DNA from: Phymorhynchus buccinoides
Taxonomy: Eukaryota > Mollusca > Gastropoda > Neogastropoda > Raphitomidae
Direction: 5' to 3'
Assembly: GCA_017654935.2 (NCBI GenBank)
Contig: CM065682.1
Location: 44,127,536 to 44,191,535, forward strand
DNA: 64,000 nt
Part shown: piece by piece, positions 31,431 to 44,592 of the stretch
How positions within the stretch are numbered: position 1 is the first letter of the stretch
Layout of the letters: every line of letters begins with the position of its first letter
Made by a program: the position numbers and the translations under genes
Notes under the pieces: generated by a model
The model's database searches: none
The model's input: only the letters and a program-made list of their open reading frames with translations
Told to the model about the DNA's origin: nothing

Positions 31431-32170
31431 TGTGTGTGTATGAGCACGCGCGCGTGATGTGTTGTATAGAGAGGGTAAGCGTGGTGTATTATTGTTAAAT
31501 GGGGAAAGATGCTGCTGTGGTTAGCTTTTTTTATATTAGGAAGAATCTTCGAAAGAAGAAGAGATCTCGGGTATTTTGTTTTGATTTTTGTTTTGTATTG
31601 GCATGGACACATACTTTCTAACACCATTTAGGCTTAATGTACCATCACATAATTTATACATGTGCAACACACATCGAGGCAATAATTTTCGTTTAGTCCC
31701 TCCCCGGGGTCTTGTGTCGGATGAGCATCGCGGACGGCACGACCATTCTGGGATTTCTTCACAGGGATGTCCCTCCCAGGGGGTTTCCCCCCTGGTCGCA
31801 CCTCAGTCTTTGACTGAGCCGAGAACTTCCCCTCTCGGGGATGCCCTTCCAAGGAGAGACTTACTTGTAGGCCTCCCTGAAGCAACACGGTCATAGGTTA
31901 AGGTATATCATTATGTAAGATGTAGCTTTTTACTGCATATGAATGTATTATGCCTCTTGACCTCTTGGGGGGGGGGGGGGGGGGGGGGGTCAGGAGACAT
32001 CATTTCATGGTGGTCTCAATGGGTAAAGAGTCCTTCATGGTGATCAAAGGGCAATTCCTCACGGGGAGAAATACATAAAACTTTCAAAATCGGGGAAAAG
32101 GCACCTCCTTAAGCTTAAAACCCCTTCTGACATTTGTTTTTCCACATTCACTTTTTATCTGAATTTAGAG
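31431..32170. other. Downstream region; hairpin-rich GC island and G-run
   Basis: 31690-31890 is GC-rich with three consecutive potential stem-loops, including CCAGGGGGTTTCCCCCCTGG and CTCAGTCTTTGACTGAG. A G-run follows at about 31969-31989. No gene recognised. Confidence 0.5.
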
Positions 32171-32189
32171 AATTCTCTTATCATGCCTG

Positions 32190-32430
32190 AACACCAACAA
32201 CATCGACCGTCTTGATTGGCCAGCTCGATCCCCTGACCGTAACCCCATTGAACAGACATAGGGCATTCTTGGGCGAGCTGTTTTTGGCATGCCCGCCCGT
32301 CCACAGACACTGGATGCCTTGGCAGCATCCCTGGTTAGGGAGTGGAGAGCCATCCCACAGACCCAGCTGGATAGACTCACAAGTCATTGCCACGTGGCAT
32401 CCAAGTCTGTATTCATCCCCATGGAGGTCA
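32190..32430 (+). pseudogene. Tc1/mariner transposase C-terminal fragment
   Basis: Reads NNIDRLDWPARSPDRNPIEQ, then an in-frame TAG where Trp is expected. It continues GILGRAVFGMPARPQTLDAL and AASLVREWRAIPQTQLDRL. This is the last catalytic region of a Tc1-like transposase (WPARSPDxNPIE holds the third acidic residue). The N-terminal two thirds and both terminal repeats are missing. It belongs to a different lineage from the element at 15674-17308. Confidence 0.8.
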
Positions 32431-32609
32431 CACACGCTATTATTGACGTTCTGAACGGTTTGCACACTGTTATCTTAATTTTGAAAGTGACAGTCGATTT
32501 TTGTTTGTGGTACAAGCCACAAACCTATAACTCACTTTGTCGGTCTGTCCAAAATTGTTGCACGCCACAAACGATTGCGAATCCGCGCTTGTTTCACCTG
32601 GTTTTTTAA

Positions 32610-33850
32610 ATTTTTATACCCATTTCTTTTGTTGCTCAGTATCCTGATATTCAGATGAATTTGCTAAGTGAATTACTTAGTTTTACTTTCTGAAATGTTG
32701 AAGATGAAGTCACAACAGTTAAAAATGTACCCATGCTTTTATTATTTGATTAATTTTGATGCAAGAAGTTTTGCTGCTTGACTTTTATGAGTATATATTA
32801 TTTTAGGATATTAACCGTTATATCTTGTTTGAATTATGAGGCTTCTGTACGAATCATGTGATATGCTAAATGCATAAAAACTAATGTGAGGTTCCTTGGG
32901 TTATGTTTTTTAAAAATATATCTTTTTATCAACAAACCTAACAATGTTATCTCTTGGGTTTATTGCTCAATGTGTGCCCACACGTGCATGCATGTGAGTA
33001 TGTGTGTGCACACATGCATATGTATGTTTGTGTATGATTGTGATGTGCATACATGCATATGTATGTGTGTGTCTTTGTGTATGATTGTGAGTATGTGTGT
33101 GTGTGTATGCGTACATGCATATATATATGTGTGTGTGTGTGTATGTGAGTGTGTGTGTGCATGTCAGTGTGTGCATAAACTAAACACAAGCAACACATTT
33201 GAACTGCAGAAATCAATTCTATTTCAATAAATAATTATGTTCAATTCAATACAAATCAGCACAAAAGGAAATGACAAATGTGGCAATGAACCAAAACCAA
33301 AATTGTTTTGTTTCAGTTGGAGAAAAAAAAGTCCAGACAGCAGAAAAGTTATAAATATTTTTCAAACTTAAAGCAGCTAATTTTTCCTTATTTTTGAAGG
33401 AGATATCATTTACAGTAACCTAACCATTAACCAATAAAACAAGCAAATGAGTTCCAATCACCAAATTATAAAAAAGCAACAAAAACAAAAGAAAGCTTAT
33501 CTTGACCACTTAGATGGGTATGAATGGGACACTTACAATTCACACACACACACACACCATCAGGCCTAAGAGGCAGGCTCTTCCCCCTATCTCCTTCTCA
33601 TTTTCTCTCACACGTTCTATATCATTAATAATAATATCGAGGAGTCTATTATGCCAGAAGGTACTATCATTCTTTTTTTTATATTTGCTGTCCCATCTTG
33701 TGGGCCGTACAGTGGCGGTTCTCCCACACCGCGCATTCAGAATCCCAACTCGCAACCACACCCCGGCTTGTTCAGGTCGCAGAATCTGAGACGGTACTAT
33801 CATTCTTGGGTGAAATCCTGAAAATACTATCAGCCTTCTCCATTTGTTTT
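32610..33850. other. Intergenic, nothing beyond TG repeats
   Basis: TG-rich imperfect repeat at about 32970-33175 with GCATACATGCATATGTATG motifs. No gene or element recognised in the rest. Confidence 0.5.
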
Positions 33851-33854
33851 TGTG

Positions 33855-34275
33855 ACACAGTGGAACCTCCCTTAAAAGACCTTCAAAAATCATCCCAAAA
33901 TGAGGCCTCAACTGGGAGGGAGTTGTATAAGGGAGGCAATTTTGATACTTACAAAGAAGGGCAATGTCTCAGAGAAGTAGTGAGTCTTATATGAGTAATA
34001 CTGATAGGGGGTCTTATAAGGGAGGTTCCATGTAGTACCTGTTGGCTTTCACCTGAGAAATAAAAATGATAGTACAGTGGAACCTCCCTTATAAGATCTC
34101 CATTAATAAAACTCCTTCCCACATAAGACCTACTTCTCTGAGACATTGCCCTTCTTTGTAAGTCTTAAAAATTATTTTTAAGTATTAAAATTACCTCCCT
34201 TATACAACTACATCCCATTTAATACCTCATTTTTAATTATTTCTGAAAGTCCTATAAGGGAGGTTCCAGTGTATC
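33855..34275. mobile_element. Two adjacent TIR MITEs (CAGTGGAACCTCCCTTA)
   Basis: Copy one (about 33857-34033) and copy two (about 34074-34273) both start ACAGTGGAACCTCCCTTA and end with the inverse, TAAGGGAGGTTCCA. They share GACATTGCCCTTCTTTGTAA, in opposite orientations. Non-autonomous DNA elements; a related start occurs at about 24760. Confidence 0.7.
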
Positions 34276-35398
34276 TTCTGGGCATATAACCCTTCATATT
34301 ATATCCTAAGGAAGCTTCTTCAGACATGCATAATTCCTACATGTTGCGTAGTGGCTGGCTCTTCCTCTGGCTCTGCTTCAGTTTTTTGTCCTTATCAAGT
34401 CAAAACAACCGGCTTACAAGTAAAAAAAAAAAAAAAAAGAGAGAGAAGAGATGTGTGTAGCATTTGAACAAAATGTATGATTGAAAAGAAAAAAAATCAT
34501 ATTTTATCCTTGCTGTATATCGTATATATAAACAAAAGTGCAATGTTATATCCATAATGAATGTTGTTGTTGGGGTGTAAATGCAAACGACGACAAAGAG
34601 AGAAACAAACAAAACAACTGATTCTAGACAGTCACACAATAGATATGAACATCAGCCGGGCATTTCGCTTAGGCAGTACAGTGTCTTCTGCTTTTCTTTT
34701 TCAATATTTCTAACAAAGCTCTACGGCAGCCACTTAGAGCTGGATAAAACATCGCTATGTAGATCAAAACGTACAAGAAATTTTTTTATATTTCTAGTCA
34801 TTTTTAGACATTAGACATTTCTAATCCAAGGATTCAAGGCAAAATAAAAGATTAAGCAAAAAACAACAACAACAAAACTTAAAGAATTAGAACGTGCCTC
34901 TGCTCTTTCAGAAACAGAAAAAGACAAATGTTTTTCCACATTTTCAAGGCATCAGAATTTCAAAGCCAGAATATACTTTGTAGCTCATAAACCAACACCC
35001 CACATTTCAGCAGAAAGAAAAAGAACAAAGATAGTAATACAAACATGCAACGAAAAGGAAATCAGAACAGACATTGACCTATAATAAAAAAATAAATATT
35101 TTCTGTGCAGTATCTTTAAATACACTTCAAGTTCAACTCTTAAAAAAAGGTATCCTAGAATTCTTACAAACACACACAAACCATGCACATACATCATATA
35201 TGAACAGAAGTCATATTTACCACATACACATTACAAAAATACAATGTTAACATTAGGTAATACACAGAAAAATTCAGAAGAAAAAAACCAAGACATTTTT
35301 TCAGCACAAAAAAGTGTACAGTAGTTGTTTGTAAGGATATCAAGGGAGAGAGAGAGTATTACCATTAGAAGTTGAGAGAGAGAGAGGGGGGGGGGGGG

Positions 35399-35472
<74 letters not shown>

Positions 35473-36404
35473 TGAAGGGAGAGAGGAAGCTTATTCCATT
35501 CAATATTGCTTCACAAAAGAATATTTTATGGAGATCAATCCATAATATAATAAAATCAATAATAATAGTAATAATAAAGGCTATGATACAAAGATAAAAA
35601 ACACACACCATTTCTTTCAGTGCAAAAAACTCAAACAAACAAAAACATGACAATATTCTAAACAATTAAATAATCAACACCTCCGCATTACCCAAATATA
35701 GTATGTACAATTGCACAAATAATGTTCCATTTGTGGATTAAAAAAAAAACCAAAAAAACACAGAGGGTGTGCACACACACACATGCACCAGTAGCATTCA
35801 ATATATATGGGACACATAGAAGAAAATAAATAAAAAAAGAAAACTGTAAGAAGAATGTTCAGTTTATATTTTCCAGGTAATTTAGGAATGCCTAAACAAA
35901 ATTTAAAAAAACAAAAACAAAAAACAACCCACAGTCATGTGCGCATGGCTTATACAGGTGAGATTATTTGCTATACCAAGTAAAAAAACCATGTAGGGGT
36001 TGCTCCCTTTACAAGGTCTTTATTGCTGCTCTTTGTGTTTTAGGGATTCATTAATAGAAATCTTTTATCCAGTTATTTATGTTTTTTTAAATTTATACAA
36101 TTAATAGTAATAGTAGTAGTAGTAGTAGTAGTAGTAGTAGAGTAAGTAATAGTAGTAGTCATGCATGAAAACTACTGTTCCAAAAGAAAGAGCAATCTAC
36201 ATCTGCCAAAATTTTTGTTGAGGGGGAGGGGCGTGACAAGTACTCATTTCACAGCATTTCGCATCCTACTTCGTCTTCCAACTCTCAAACACGCCATTCA
36301 CGGGTCGTTTCGGAGGCCATGATATGGACCGCACTCGCATAAACGGCGGATATAAAAAAAATTCAAAACATTTTCAGCAGAGAAGGCCGAGCTGTTTTGA
36401 TGCC

Positions 36405-36463
<59 letters not shown>

Positions 36464-39160
36464 CATGTAGCAGCATTAGCAGCAGTAATAGAAAAGCTTA
36501 TCTCATCTTTTACATCACAAGTCATGAAAGTCAGAAATTGCACAAAAACATTGTGGTCATGGAACATGCATGAGCAAAATCAAGAATCACAGTTACAGAT
36601 ACATAGTGGATGTTGCAATAAAAAATACATTAAAAAAAAAAGAAGAAAGAAATATTGGCTTTTCATACCGATCCCAAAAGGCAAAAACAAAAAAGGCACA
36701 TGTGTAACATTGCTGCAGCATTTAATACAAAAAGGCACATCTTCAATATTGTCACTAAAAGTGTTAAGCCACACCCCAGTTCAATTTCATATAAATAGAT
36801 TATGAAAATACTGTGCAGACATTTAAAAATAATATTCAATTATTTGATGACAGATCCGCACCAATCAAAAGATATTTTAGTATGAATAGATCACAACTTT
36901 ATGAGGGATGATTATGCTTATAGCCTTAAAGGCACAACAGGGGTATAAAAGAGCCGATCCCAGGAATCTGGTATCAGTTGTGAGTGGGAGAGAGAGAGAA
37001 AAAAATGAGCCAGCATATCTCCTAGCTGCAGGCTTTCGCCTGCGTCAGTTTAGTTTCCCACTCCTCTTTAGTTTGAAAAAGGAAGCTTTCACTACGAACG
37101 CCAAGCAGACATTTTTTGCCTACTGCTTGCTTATATGGCCGCATGCTGGCTTTAAGAATGAAGGAACTTTTAATGCATTTATGACAGTTTACTGAATCAC
37201 AATAATCAGATACTTCCTACAAACATCAAAGATATATTACATTCTATTTTATACTCTCAGTTTACTGAATCACAATAATCAGATACTTCCTACAAACATC
37301 AAAGATACATTACATTCTATTTTATACTCTCTCTTTCAGAACCTTATCATTTGCAAATAGATCTCTCAAACCATTCTATTTCTAGTACAGAAACAAGATG
37401 CTGAAGCAAACATTTCAAACTTTTGACAGAAATACCATACACCTCAAAACAGGTTGAAGCAATATTTCAAACATTTGACAGAAATACCATACACCTCAAA
37501 ACAGCTTCCAAAGCACTAGCAGCGGGCACACACAATGACACACACACACACAATTAATGACATGCACACAGTGACACAGAGAGGCTCTCTCTCTCTCTCT
37601 CTCTCTCTAACACACACACACACAAAATCACACAGATGCAAGCCAGAATGACAAAAAAAACTGAGCTGATGTTGCATACATTATATCTAGTATTGTATTT
37701 AATTATGACATGCGATTTTCTTAAAAACATCATTTACCATACATTTCAACCATTATAATCCATTGATTCCAGCATACCCGGGTCTTTCTGAGTATTGTGT
37801 TGTTCCATTAAATAAATCTAAACAAAAAGTCCAGTTGAACCCCAAAATTCAATGGAATGTTCTTTGGATGATATTAGCCACAAATTTCATCAAAATCTGC
37901 CCATGACTTGGTGAAGTTGGTCTAGCAAAGTTGTTAATTGTACTTTTGTAGACAGACAGACAAACAGACACATAGACAGGGAAAACAAATATCTCATGAC
38001 TTGGTCTTGCAAAGTTGTTAATTATACAGACAGACAGAGAGACAAACATATAGATGAGGAAACCAATATAGGAAGATATTTCAATCTTCCTGCGCATGCA
38101 GAAATTAAAAACAATCCAATCAAAAAGTACATCCCAAAACTTTTTTTGTGCATTTTAAGAAATACTTCACATGCAAATATAGTATAGCATGCAAATGGTG
38201 AACAGATTATAACACAAACAAAAATATGTGACTGTATTCTTGTATCTCAATTTTACACCATGGAATAAAAAATAAAACAAACAGAAATAAATACATGCAC
38301 ACATTGTATAAATGTTGGTTTTCTTAATATATATCACAACTATTTCCACACTAAAATGCCAAAACTAGAGCAGAGACTAGCTTCTGAAAAAAAAGGATCA
38401 AAGAAACCCTAAACATAACTTGATCATTTTAAATGCAACAAACCTGGGGCAAAACATGAGAAGGAAAAAGATTTGCAATCATTTTCAATGCAAACAAACA
38501 AAATTGCAGCAGTAAGCTGTTGTGTTGAAAAGGGAAAACCCCCACCAACAACAACAATAACAAAAACAACATACAGTTTGTATACTGAAATATTCTGTGC
38601 CGAGACAGTAGCCAGAGTAGGAAATGCTTCTCATAAAATGTTGAGGGACTAGAAATAAAATAATTTGCAAAAACTAACTATAAATCTCGACTGTTCGGAG
38701 CTGTTGAAAGCCACCAAATGCCAGAACACTTCAGTGACTAAATTATTTTCAATCATGTAATAAACCATAAATTATTTCCTAAATATTGCCACATTAGCGT
38801 AGCTGAAATGCCATATTTTATTGCGTACGTGGTAAATATTAATACTTACATTCACCAATGTCAAATAACAAATCAAAGGCAAAAAAAAAGCCACATGCTT
38901 ACAACTGTTAATAGCAGCAGTATAACACCCTAAGAAACAACGCTTTCGTTAGAATATAAAAGATGCTTACAAGCACACAACACACTGAAAGTGAAATACT
39001 GTATTTTATTGACTATAAGGCAATATTCTTTTCCCCACACTGAGATCGCTTCGAGAGTAAGAACATGGTCATGATGGTGTAACAAAATTTAAATTTTGTG
39101 TTAAATTTTGGGGGGCACGTCTTATAATCAGGTGCGCCTTATTTTTTTCTTTCTCTTTGA
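34276..39160. other. Long A-rich intergenic region, no gene seen
   Basis: Plus strand is strongly A-rich with many AAAACAAAA runs. Contains a GA tract with G-runs (about 35380-35472), TAG repeats (about 36110-36140 and 36405-36462), a 72-bp tandem duplication (37188-37332) and a CT tract (about 37585-37609). The strand bias could mean a very long 3' untranslated region of the minus-strand gene at 47.7 kb, but no splice or polyadenylation evidence supports that. Confidence 0.45.
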
Positions 39161-39167
39161 TCTCTTT

Positions 39168-39325
39168 GGCATGAAATTAGGATATGTCATCCACTAACCT
39201 TATGTTCTTAATTTTGGGAAATAAGGAAAGGCCTTATTTGATACATAACATTGGGTCATTGACAGTATTGCAGATGCCAACTTTTCTTTACCCAGGTAAG
39301 TTTGACAAATGTTCTGCTGAAAAAT
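39168..39325. repeat. Partial MITE copy, 158 bp
   Basis: Matches 39663-39820 base for base at a constant offset of 495 with only two or three differences. The matching segment is the 3' half of the outer MITE described next. Confidence 0.85.
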
Positions 39326-39357
39326 ACGGTACTTGAAAGTGAGTTAATTATGGATAT

Positions 39358-39841
39358 TTCCCTTTCGCTGCTGATGTCGCATTTCTGCACCAAACTGACT
39401 TAACCCTTTCACCGCCGATGTCGCATTTTTGCACCATAATGATTTAATACCCATGTCATAAAAAGCCTTGAAGTCTGGATCTGTTATCCAATGATCTTGT
39501 GTTCTTAATTTAAAGAGGTAAGGATAGGCCTTGTTTTAAACATGTCACAGACGAATTCCCAATATTGCAGACAAAATCTTTTTCCTACCCATGTAAGTTG
39601 AATGGAGAATTTAGGCTAAAAAATGGCTGGCGGCGAAAGGGTTAACATCCACGTCAATTAAAGGCATGAAATTAGGATATGTCATCCACTAACCTTATGT
39701 TCTTAATTTTGGGAAATAAGGAAAGGCCTTATTTGATACATAACATTGGGTCATTGACAGTATTGCAGACGCCAACTTTTCTTTACCCAGGTAAGTTTGA
39801 CAAATTTTCTGCTGAAAAATGTCTGGCGCCAAAAGGGTTAA
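39358..39841. mobile_element. MITE interrupted by a second MITE at its TTAA
   Basis: Outer element: TCCCTTTCGCTGCTGATGTC at the left and GGCGCCAAAAGGGTTAA at the right. Its internal TTAA holds an inner element, 39400-39645, which begins TTAACCCTTTCACCGCC and ends GGCGGCGAAAGGGTTAA. Inner and outer are related (both have TGTCGCATTT and CAGTATTGCAGAC or equivalent). The intact TTAA on both sides of the inner copy is direct evidence for piggyBac-type target duplication. Confidence 0.85.
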
Positions 39842-40350
39842 GGGAATGTATCATTTTTTGTTGTTGTTGGTATATATTCTAGTTACAGACTTATCTCTGT
39901 GAAATTCGGGCTGCTCCCATCTGGAAAGTGCGTCGCCGCAAGCACAACGCCACTCATAAAAGAGAATCAAAGTATCTTTGTATGATCAAAGAGAAAGAAA
40001 CAAAACCACCCACTTTATATTACGTCTACAATGGTACAGACTTCTGACTGTAGCTGGTAAACTTATGCTTAAAATAGTTAAATCCATTTCATAAAAAAAC
40101 ACCCATTCCCTCTTTGAACCTCCCTTGCACTTCCTTTACGACTTTTTTTATCTCTTCATTAATTCAAGTTATTGATGGGGCCGGGGCTGTATATTCAAAA
40201 TCTGTTATAAACATCTTTATTGTTCAATCTAACTTTATGTCTAACATGACGCAACACTTCAGCAGTGTTACATTCTCAGATTTAAAAACAGAAATATATA
40301 TTTTGGAATGTAGACAAAAAAACATTTTGTGGAATGTCACATCAATATTG

Positions 40351-40610
<260 letters not shown>

Positions 40611-40614
<4 letters not shown>

Positions 40615-41168
40615 GGAGAGAGAGAGATTCCGATATGAGAGAAAGAGCGCCATATAGACAAGAGAGAGTTGCATCTCAAGACAAGAGAGAGAGATTTTTT
40701 TGAGAGATGTGTTGACGGAAAAAAGAGAGTGACATTAAGTGGCAGGGTAGAGAGTGATGATTGCATTTGGTGGGAGTGTAGAGTGATGTCTTGGGAGAAT
40801 GTATTCGCCCATGAGAGAGAGTTAAAAAGAAAAAGAGAGATGACTGATCAGTGAGCCCCAAACTTTAAAAACAGAGAGAGAGAGAGAGATTATTGTAGGA
40901 ATGCAAATATATGTTTATTGAGGATTTAAACGGATAAGCATTTTTTTCACACCATGCCCTCAAACAATGTGGCAAAAAACACAACAGAAAAAAATGCAAA
41001 CCAGAAAACAGAAATTTTGAATAACCCCCAAAGAGACAGACAGACAGAGATCAAAATTCACAAACTTTCAAAGACCTTTTCAGAGAGAGATCCTAGAGAG
41101 AGAGAGAGAGAGACGCCTGTTGTTTGAGAGAGCGAGCTTTCGAGAGAGAGAGAGAGAGATGGAGAGAG
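40611..41168. repeat. GA-riddled scrambled copy of 41169-41935
   Basis: At least 18 short blocks occur here in the same order as in 41169-41935. Examples are ATTCCGATATG, GCGCCATATA, GTTGCATCTCAA, TTTGGTGGGAGTGTAGAGTG, GCCCCAAACTTTAAAAACA and GAACAACCCCCAAAGA-like and CAGCGAGCTTTCG blocks. Between blocks the sequence of the other copy is replaced by GAGAGA. The pattern suggests a corrupted consensus or a template-switching duplication into GA repeat. Confidence 0.75.
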
Positions 41169-41866
41169 ATTTGCTTTCAGGGTCCACAGGAGGAAACATT
41201 CCGATATGCTTGGAAGCTGAAATTATCTCCTCTAGCGCCATATATATTTTAACAATTTGATTCTTGGTGGTCCGTTGCATCTCAACCGACAAGAGGGGAG
41301 TTACTATTTTTTTGAGGGCACATGTGTTGCTCTAACGACCTTTAAAAAAACCCAACAGTGACATTAACTCGTGGCAGGGTACTTGGAAGTGAATGTCATT
41401 GCATTTGGTGGGAGTGTAGAGTGATGTCTTGGGTGAATGTATTTACCCATGATGCTGGAAGAGTTAAAAAGAAAAAGTTCACTTTTACACCTAAAAGTAT
41501 AATTTTAAACATGAACTGTTATCAGTGTTATGCCCCAAACTTTAAAAACAAACTTAACTACTCCATGCTTGTTAAAATAGAATAATTTGAAATTAAAATC
41601 GGGTAACCAAAATACACCTGACAAATTATATTTGAAGGCACAAGTATTCTATACATGTATACGTGTAACATTATGACAATGTGGCAAAATCCTCAATTCT
41701 TTAGTACTATATAGTTAATCAAATGCAATATTTCATCATGTAAAACAGTAAATTTTGAATAACCCCCAAAGATGTACATACAAGGTTCGTACAGATTTTT
41801 CTTATCAAAATTCACCAACTTTCAAAGACCTTTTCAAAGACCCTTTATCCTATTTTCAAAGACCTC

Positions 41867-41983
41867 TCACAATTTTTGGTACAGAGTGTAGAACGCCTGT
41901 TGTTTGTCATCAGCGAGCTTTCGCATCCTCTTCTTGTACTCAGCTTTGTCAAGCCACTTCTCGAAATGGCAGCTGCCTGGCAT
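41867..41983 (-). pseudogene. Possible transposon-derived coding remnant
   Basis: A 38-codon frame begins MPGSCHFEKWLDKAEYKKRM and continues with a basic helix. It resembles the N-terminal zinc-binding-like segment found in hAT/BED-type transposase-related proteins (Cys-x-Phe, then WL, then Y-K). Surrounding 41810-42310 contains many TTTCAAAGACC repeats. Weak evidence; no catalytic region is nearby. Confidence 0.25.
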
Positions 41984-42309
41984 TTTCAATGTCTTTTGCT
42001 TCGATCAGGATCACTCAATTACACCGGAGTAGCCCAAAACCCCTGACATAGCGAAGGGAACTAAAATCGAGGACGTCTGCTAGACGGAACTAGATCAGAC
42101 CATGGATATTGGAAAATAAGCAACATTAAATTGCTTCTTTATTATTTCTGGAAGCAAACTTCTTTTTTTTTACGGCGTCAATGACTTTTTTTAAGGTGTC
42201 AATTATTTTGTTCACAAACCATTTCACAATTTTCACAGACCAAAGCCAATTTTCAAAGACTTAAAAATGGCGCTCCATTTCTCAAAGACCTTTAAAGACT
42301 GTATGAACC

Positions 42310-43527
42310 CTGTACATACAGACAGATGTAGTGTTGCATCCACACATGGGGGCTTAGTTTGTGTTTTGTTATGCTCAAAAGGCTCTTTTCATTGCATGTT
42401 TTGGAAGACAAGTTTCATAACATTTTGTTTAAAGCAAAGTAAATATTATGTCTATGATACAAGAATAGCTTTGTCAATTTTTTTTTTCAGATTCAAAAGA
42501 GAAAACAGACCAAAGCATTCAATAAAATAAATAGCATCTTTCAATATTCTATATAATAAGTTCTAATTCTTTCAGATCAGAACTTGCACAGAATGGATCA
42601 ACATATATATATGAATACCAGTTAACTGTAATGCTCAACAGGAAAATTGGAATTCTGAACAAAGACCATTGCACAGTCTTAAAAGTTAATTGCACGGAAT
42701 CATAACTACAAGGCAAAGACGTAGAGTAATAGTAATAATACAGTGTAATCCTTTCTGTAAATGAATTTAATAATAATAATACGTAGCTGGATTTCACAAG
42801 CAGTTAAAACCACAGTCAGGTTCTCAAAGACAATTGGAAGTTGGAACATAGCAAAGATATCACAGCTGATATCGGAATGTATTGATCCTGCCCATTCACA
42901 TTGCGCAGTGTATAATAAACAAGAAATGTTTCTGGTTGTCCTATGCCAATCTACGATCGCAAAGGAGTTTAATTTTGTCGCGGTTTGTGTCCTTTGCTGT
43001 TATAAACATTATTTTGCAGTACAACAATACTGTATTTAAAATTCATTCCTTCTCTCCAATGTTGTCCTCTGTTTGTAATCTTGGTTTAAAATGGCAAGGT
43101 TGGCTAAGTCTGTGTTAGTTATACTCTACATGGACGCATATTATAAAAGCTAAAGCTAAATTAGTTCCACAGGTACTACTAGTTGGCATTACCAATGTGC
43201 TCACCTTTGCTACAGACAAACACAATTAAAAAGCAACTGGATTTTGCAAAACCTTCACACCAATAAGTCTGTACAATTTGTTTTTCTTTTGGTAGTACTA
43301 GAGATGTTGAGTTTGGCTCTTGGTTTATTTTAATATTTCCATTGACTTGATAAAACTGATGTGATCACAATAAAGTGGGCGTATCTGAATTTCTCATGCA
43401 TATTCCAAATTTGTATCAAACAAAGTTAAATAACAGTCTTTTAATTTTATCTTTAGGAAAGAGTAAGTGGCCTAAAGGCACTAGTTATTGAGACTTGTCC
43501 CATGAAATGATGAATGGAGGCCCACCT
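42310..43527. other. Intergenic, nothing recognised
   Basis: AT-rich sequence with no recognisable gene, repeat or structured element. Confidence 0.4.
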
Positions 43528-43816
43528 TTAACCCTCTTGCATTCGCATTTGTTACAGAAAAACCTTCTTCTAGTGTTCACATTTTTTCACACATTTTCCG
43601 GACATTCTGTCTTTTGAAGCACACAGAGCGCCATACAGTTACTATCACATCACTGCAAGTGAGAAGCTTCATCACAGTGTGTGTATAACAGGTCAGGACT
43701 TAGTGTGTGATGAAAATGCCATCAGAGGGGGTCTCAGAGTGGGGGCAAGCTACGGGCGGTCTGGGCGGCAACTTCCGGCTGGGCGGTTTGGGGCGGAATA
43801 AATGCAAGAGGGTTAA
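43528..43816. mobile_element. TTAA-flanked MITE (CCCTCTTGCATT ends)
   Basis: TTAACCCTCTTGCATTCGC at the left and AATGCAAGAGGGTTAA at the right, with TTAA at each edge. The interior is GC-rich near the right end (GGGCGGTCTGGGCGGC). A second piggyBac-like family, distinct from the CCCTTTCACCGCC family. Confidence 0.75.
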
Positions 43817-44518
43817 ATGCAACAACTGGTATTCAAGTAGAACTGATGGAATGTCAAATAACAACAAGTATTATAGTTTCCAACAAAAGCATTTTTTGCC
43901 TTCAAAATGTCAGTATCCCCCTCACCTCACACACTTTATAACATAAACTAAAAAGTCACAAAGTTAAAATAAAAACACACGGTCACTTTATAAATATGTT
44001 GAAAAACAATCCACTCCATTCATTCTGATGGTTAAGAAGAGTAAGCAAACAGGATTTAAAACAAAACAAGAAAATAAACCACAAATCAAGCATTGAAACT
44101 GAACAATGAACAAAATGTACACTCCCTGATTTGTCCACAAACACAGCAGAACATTATTGTAGCATGCTTTTTGCAATTCAAAATATGCATACCGGTACGA
44201 TATACATGAATAGACATCACAGAATAAAGTAAATTACGTTTTTTAAATGAGACCAAAACAATGCATGAGGATTGCACATTGTGTTAAATTAGACAGAGAT
44301 CGATCTATCAAGTCTAGCAGTAGCGCATCAATGATTTAATTGCCTATTCTAAAATCATTTTCATGTTAAAAATTATTTCAAAGTGCTTCACAAGCCTTGT
44401 TTCTCATTGGCATAGTACCATATTTTTTTTGGGAGAAGGGGGGAAAAACTATGAGAATGGCATGTATGAAATGATTTTTTAGGCCATCAAATGGTATTTT
44501 ATTATACCTGTAAAACTT

Positions 44519-44592
44519 AATAATAATAATAATAATGTAAATTTATATAGCACTTCATCTCCAATGAAGGGGCTCCTAGCGCTTTACAAAAA
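44519..44592 (+). repeat. Dispersed AGCGCTT repeat fragment, copy 2
   Basis: (AAT)n followed by TTTATATAGCACTTCATCTCC and TCCTAGCGCTTTACAAA, matching the copy at 3271-3345. Followed by a CA-rich low-complexity region (44690-44930). Confidence 0.5.

Noticed and set aside
30601..31627. Minus-strand frames with repeated THFPHSNLSFLRPV
   Set aside because: Translation of the 68-bp minisatellite; variable joint lengths break the frame and no start or splice context supports it.
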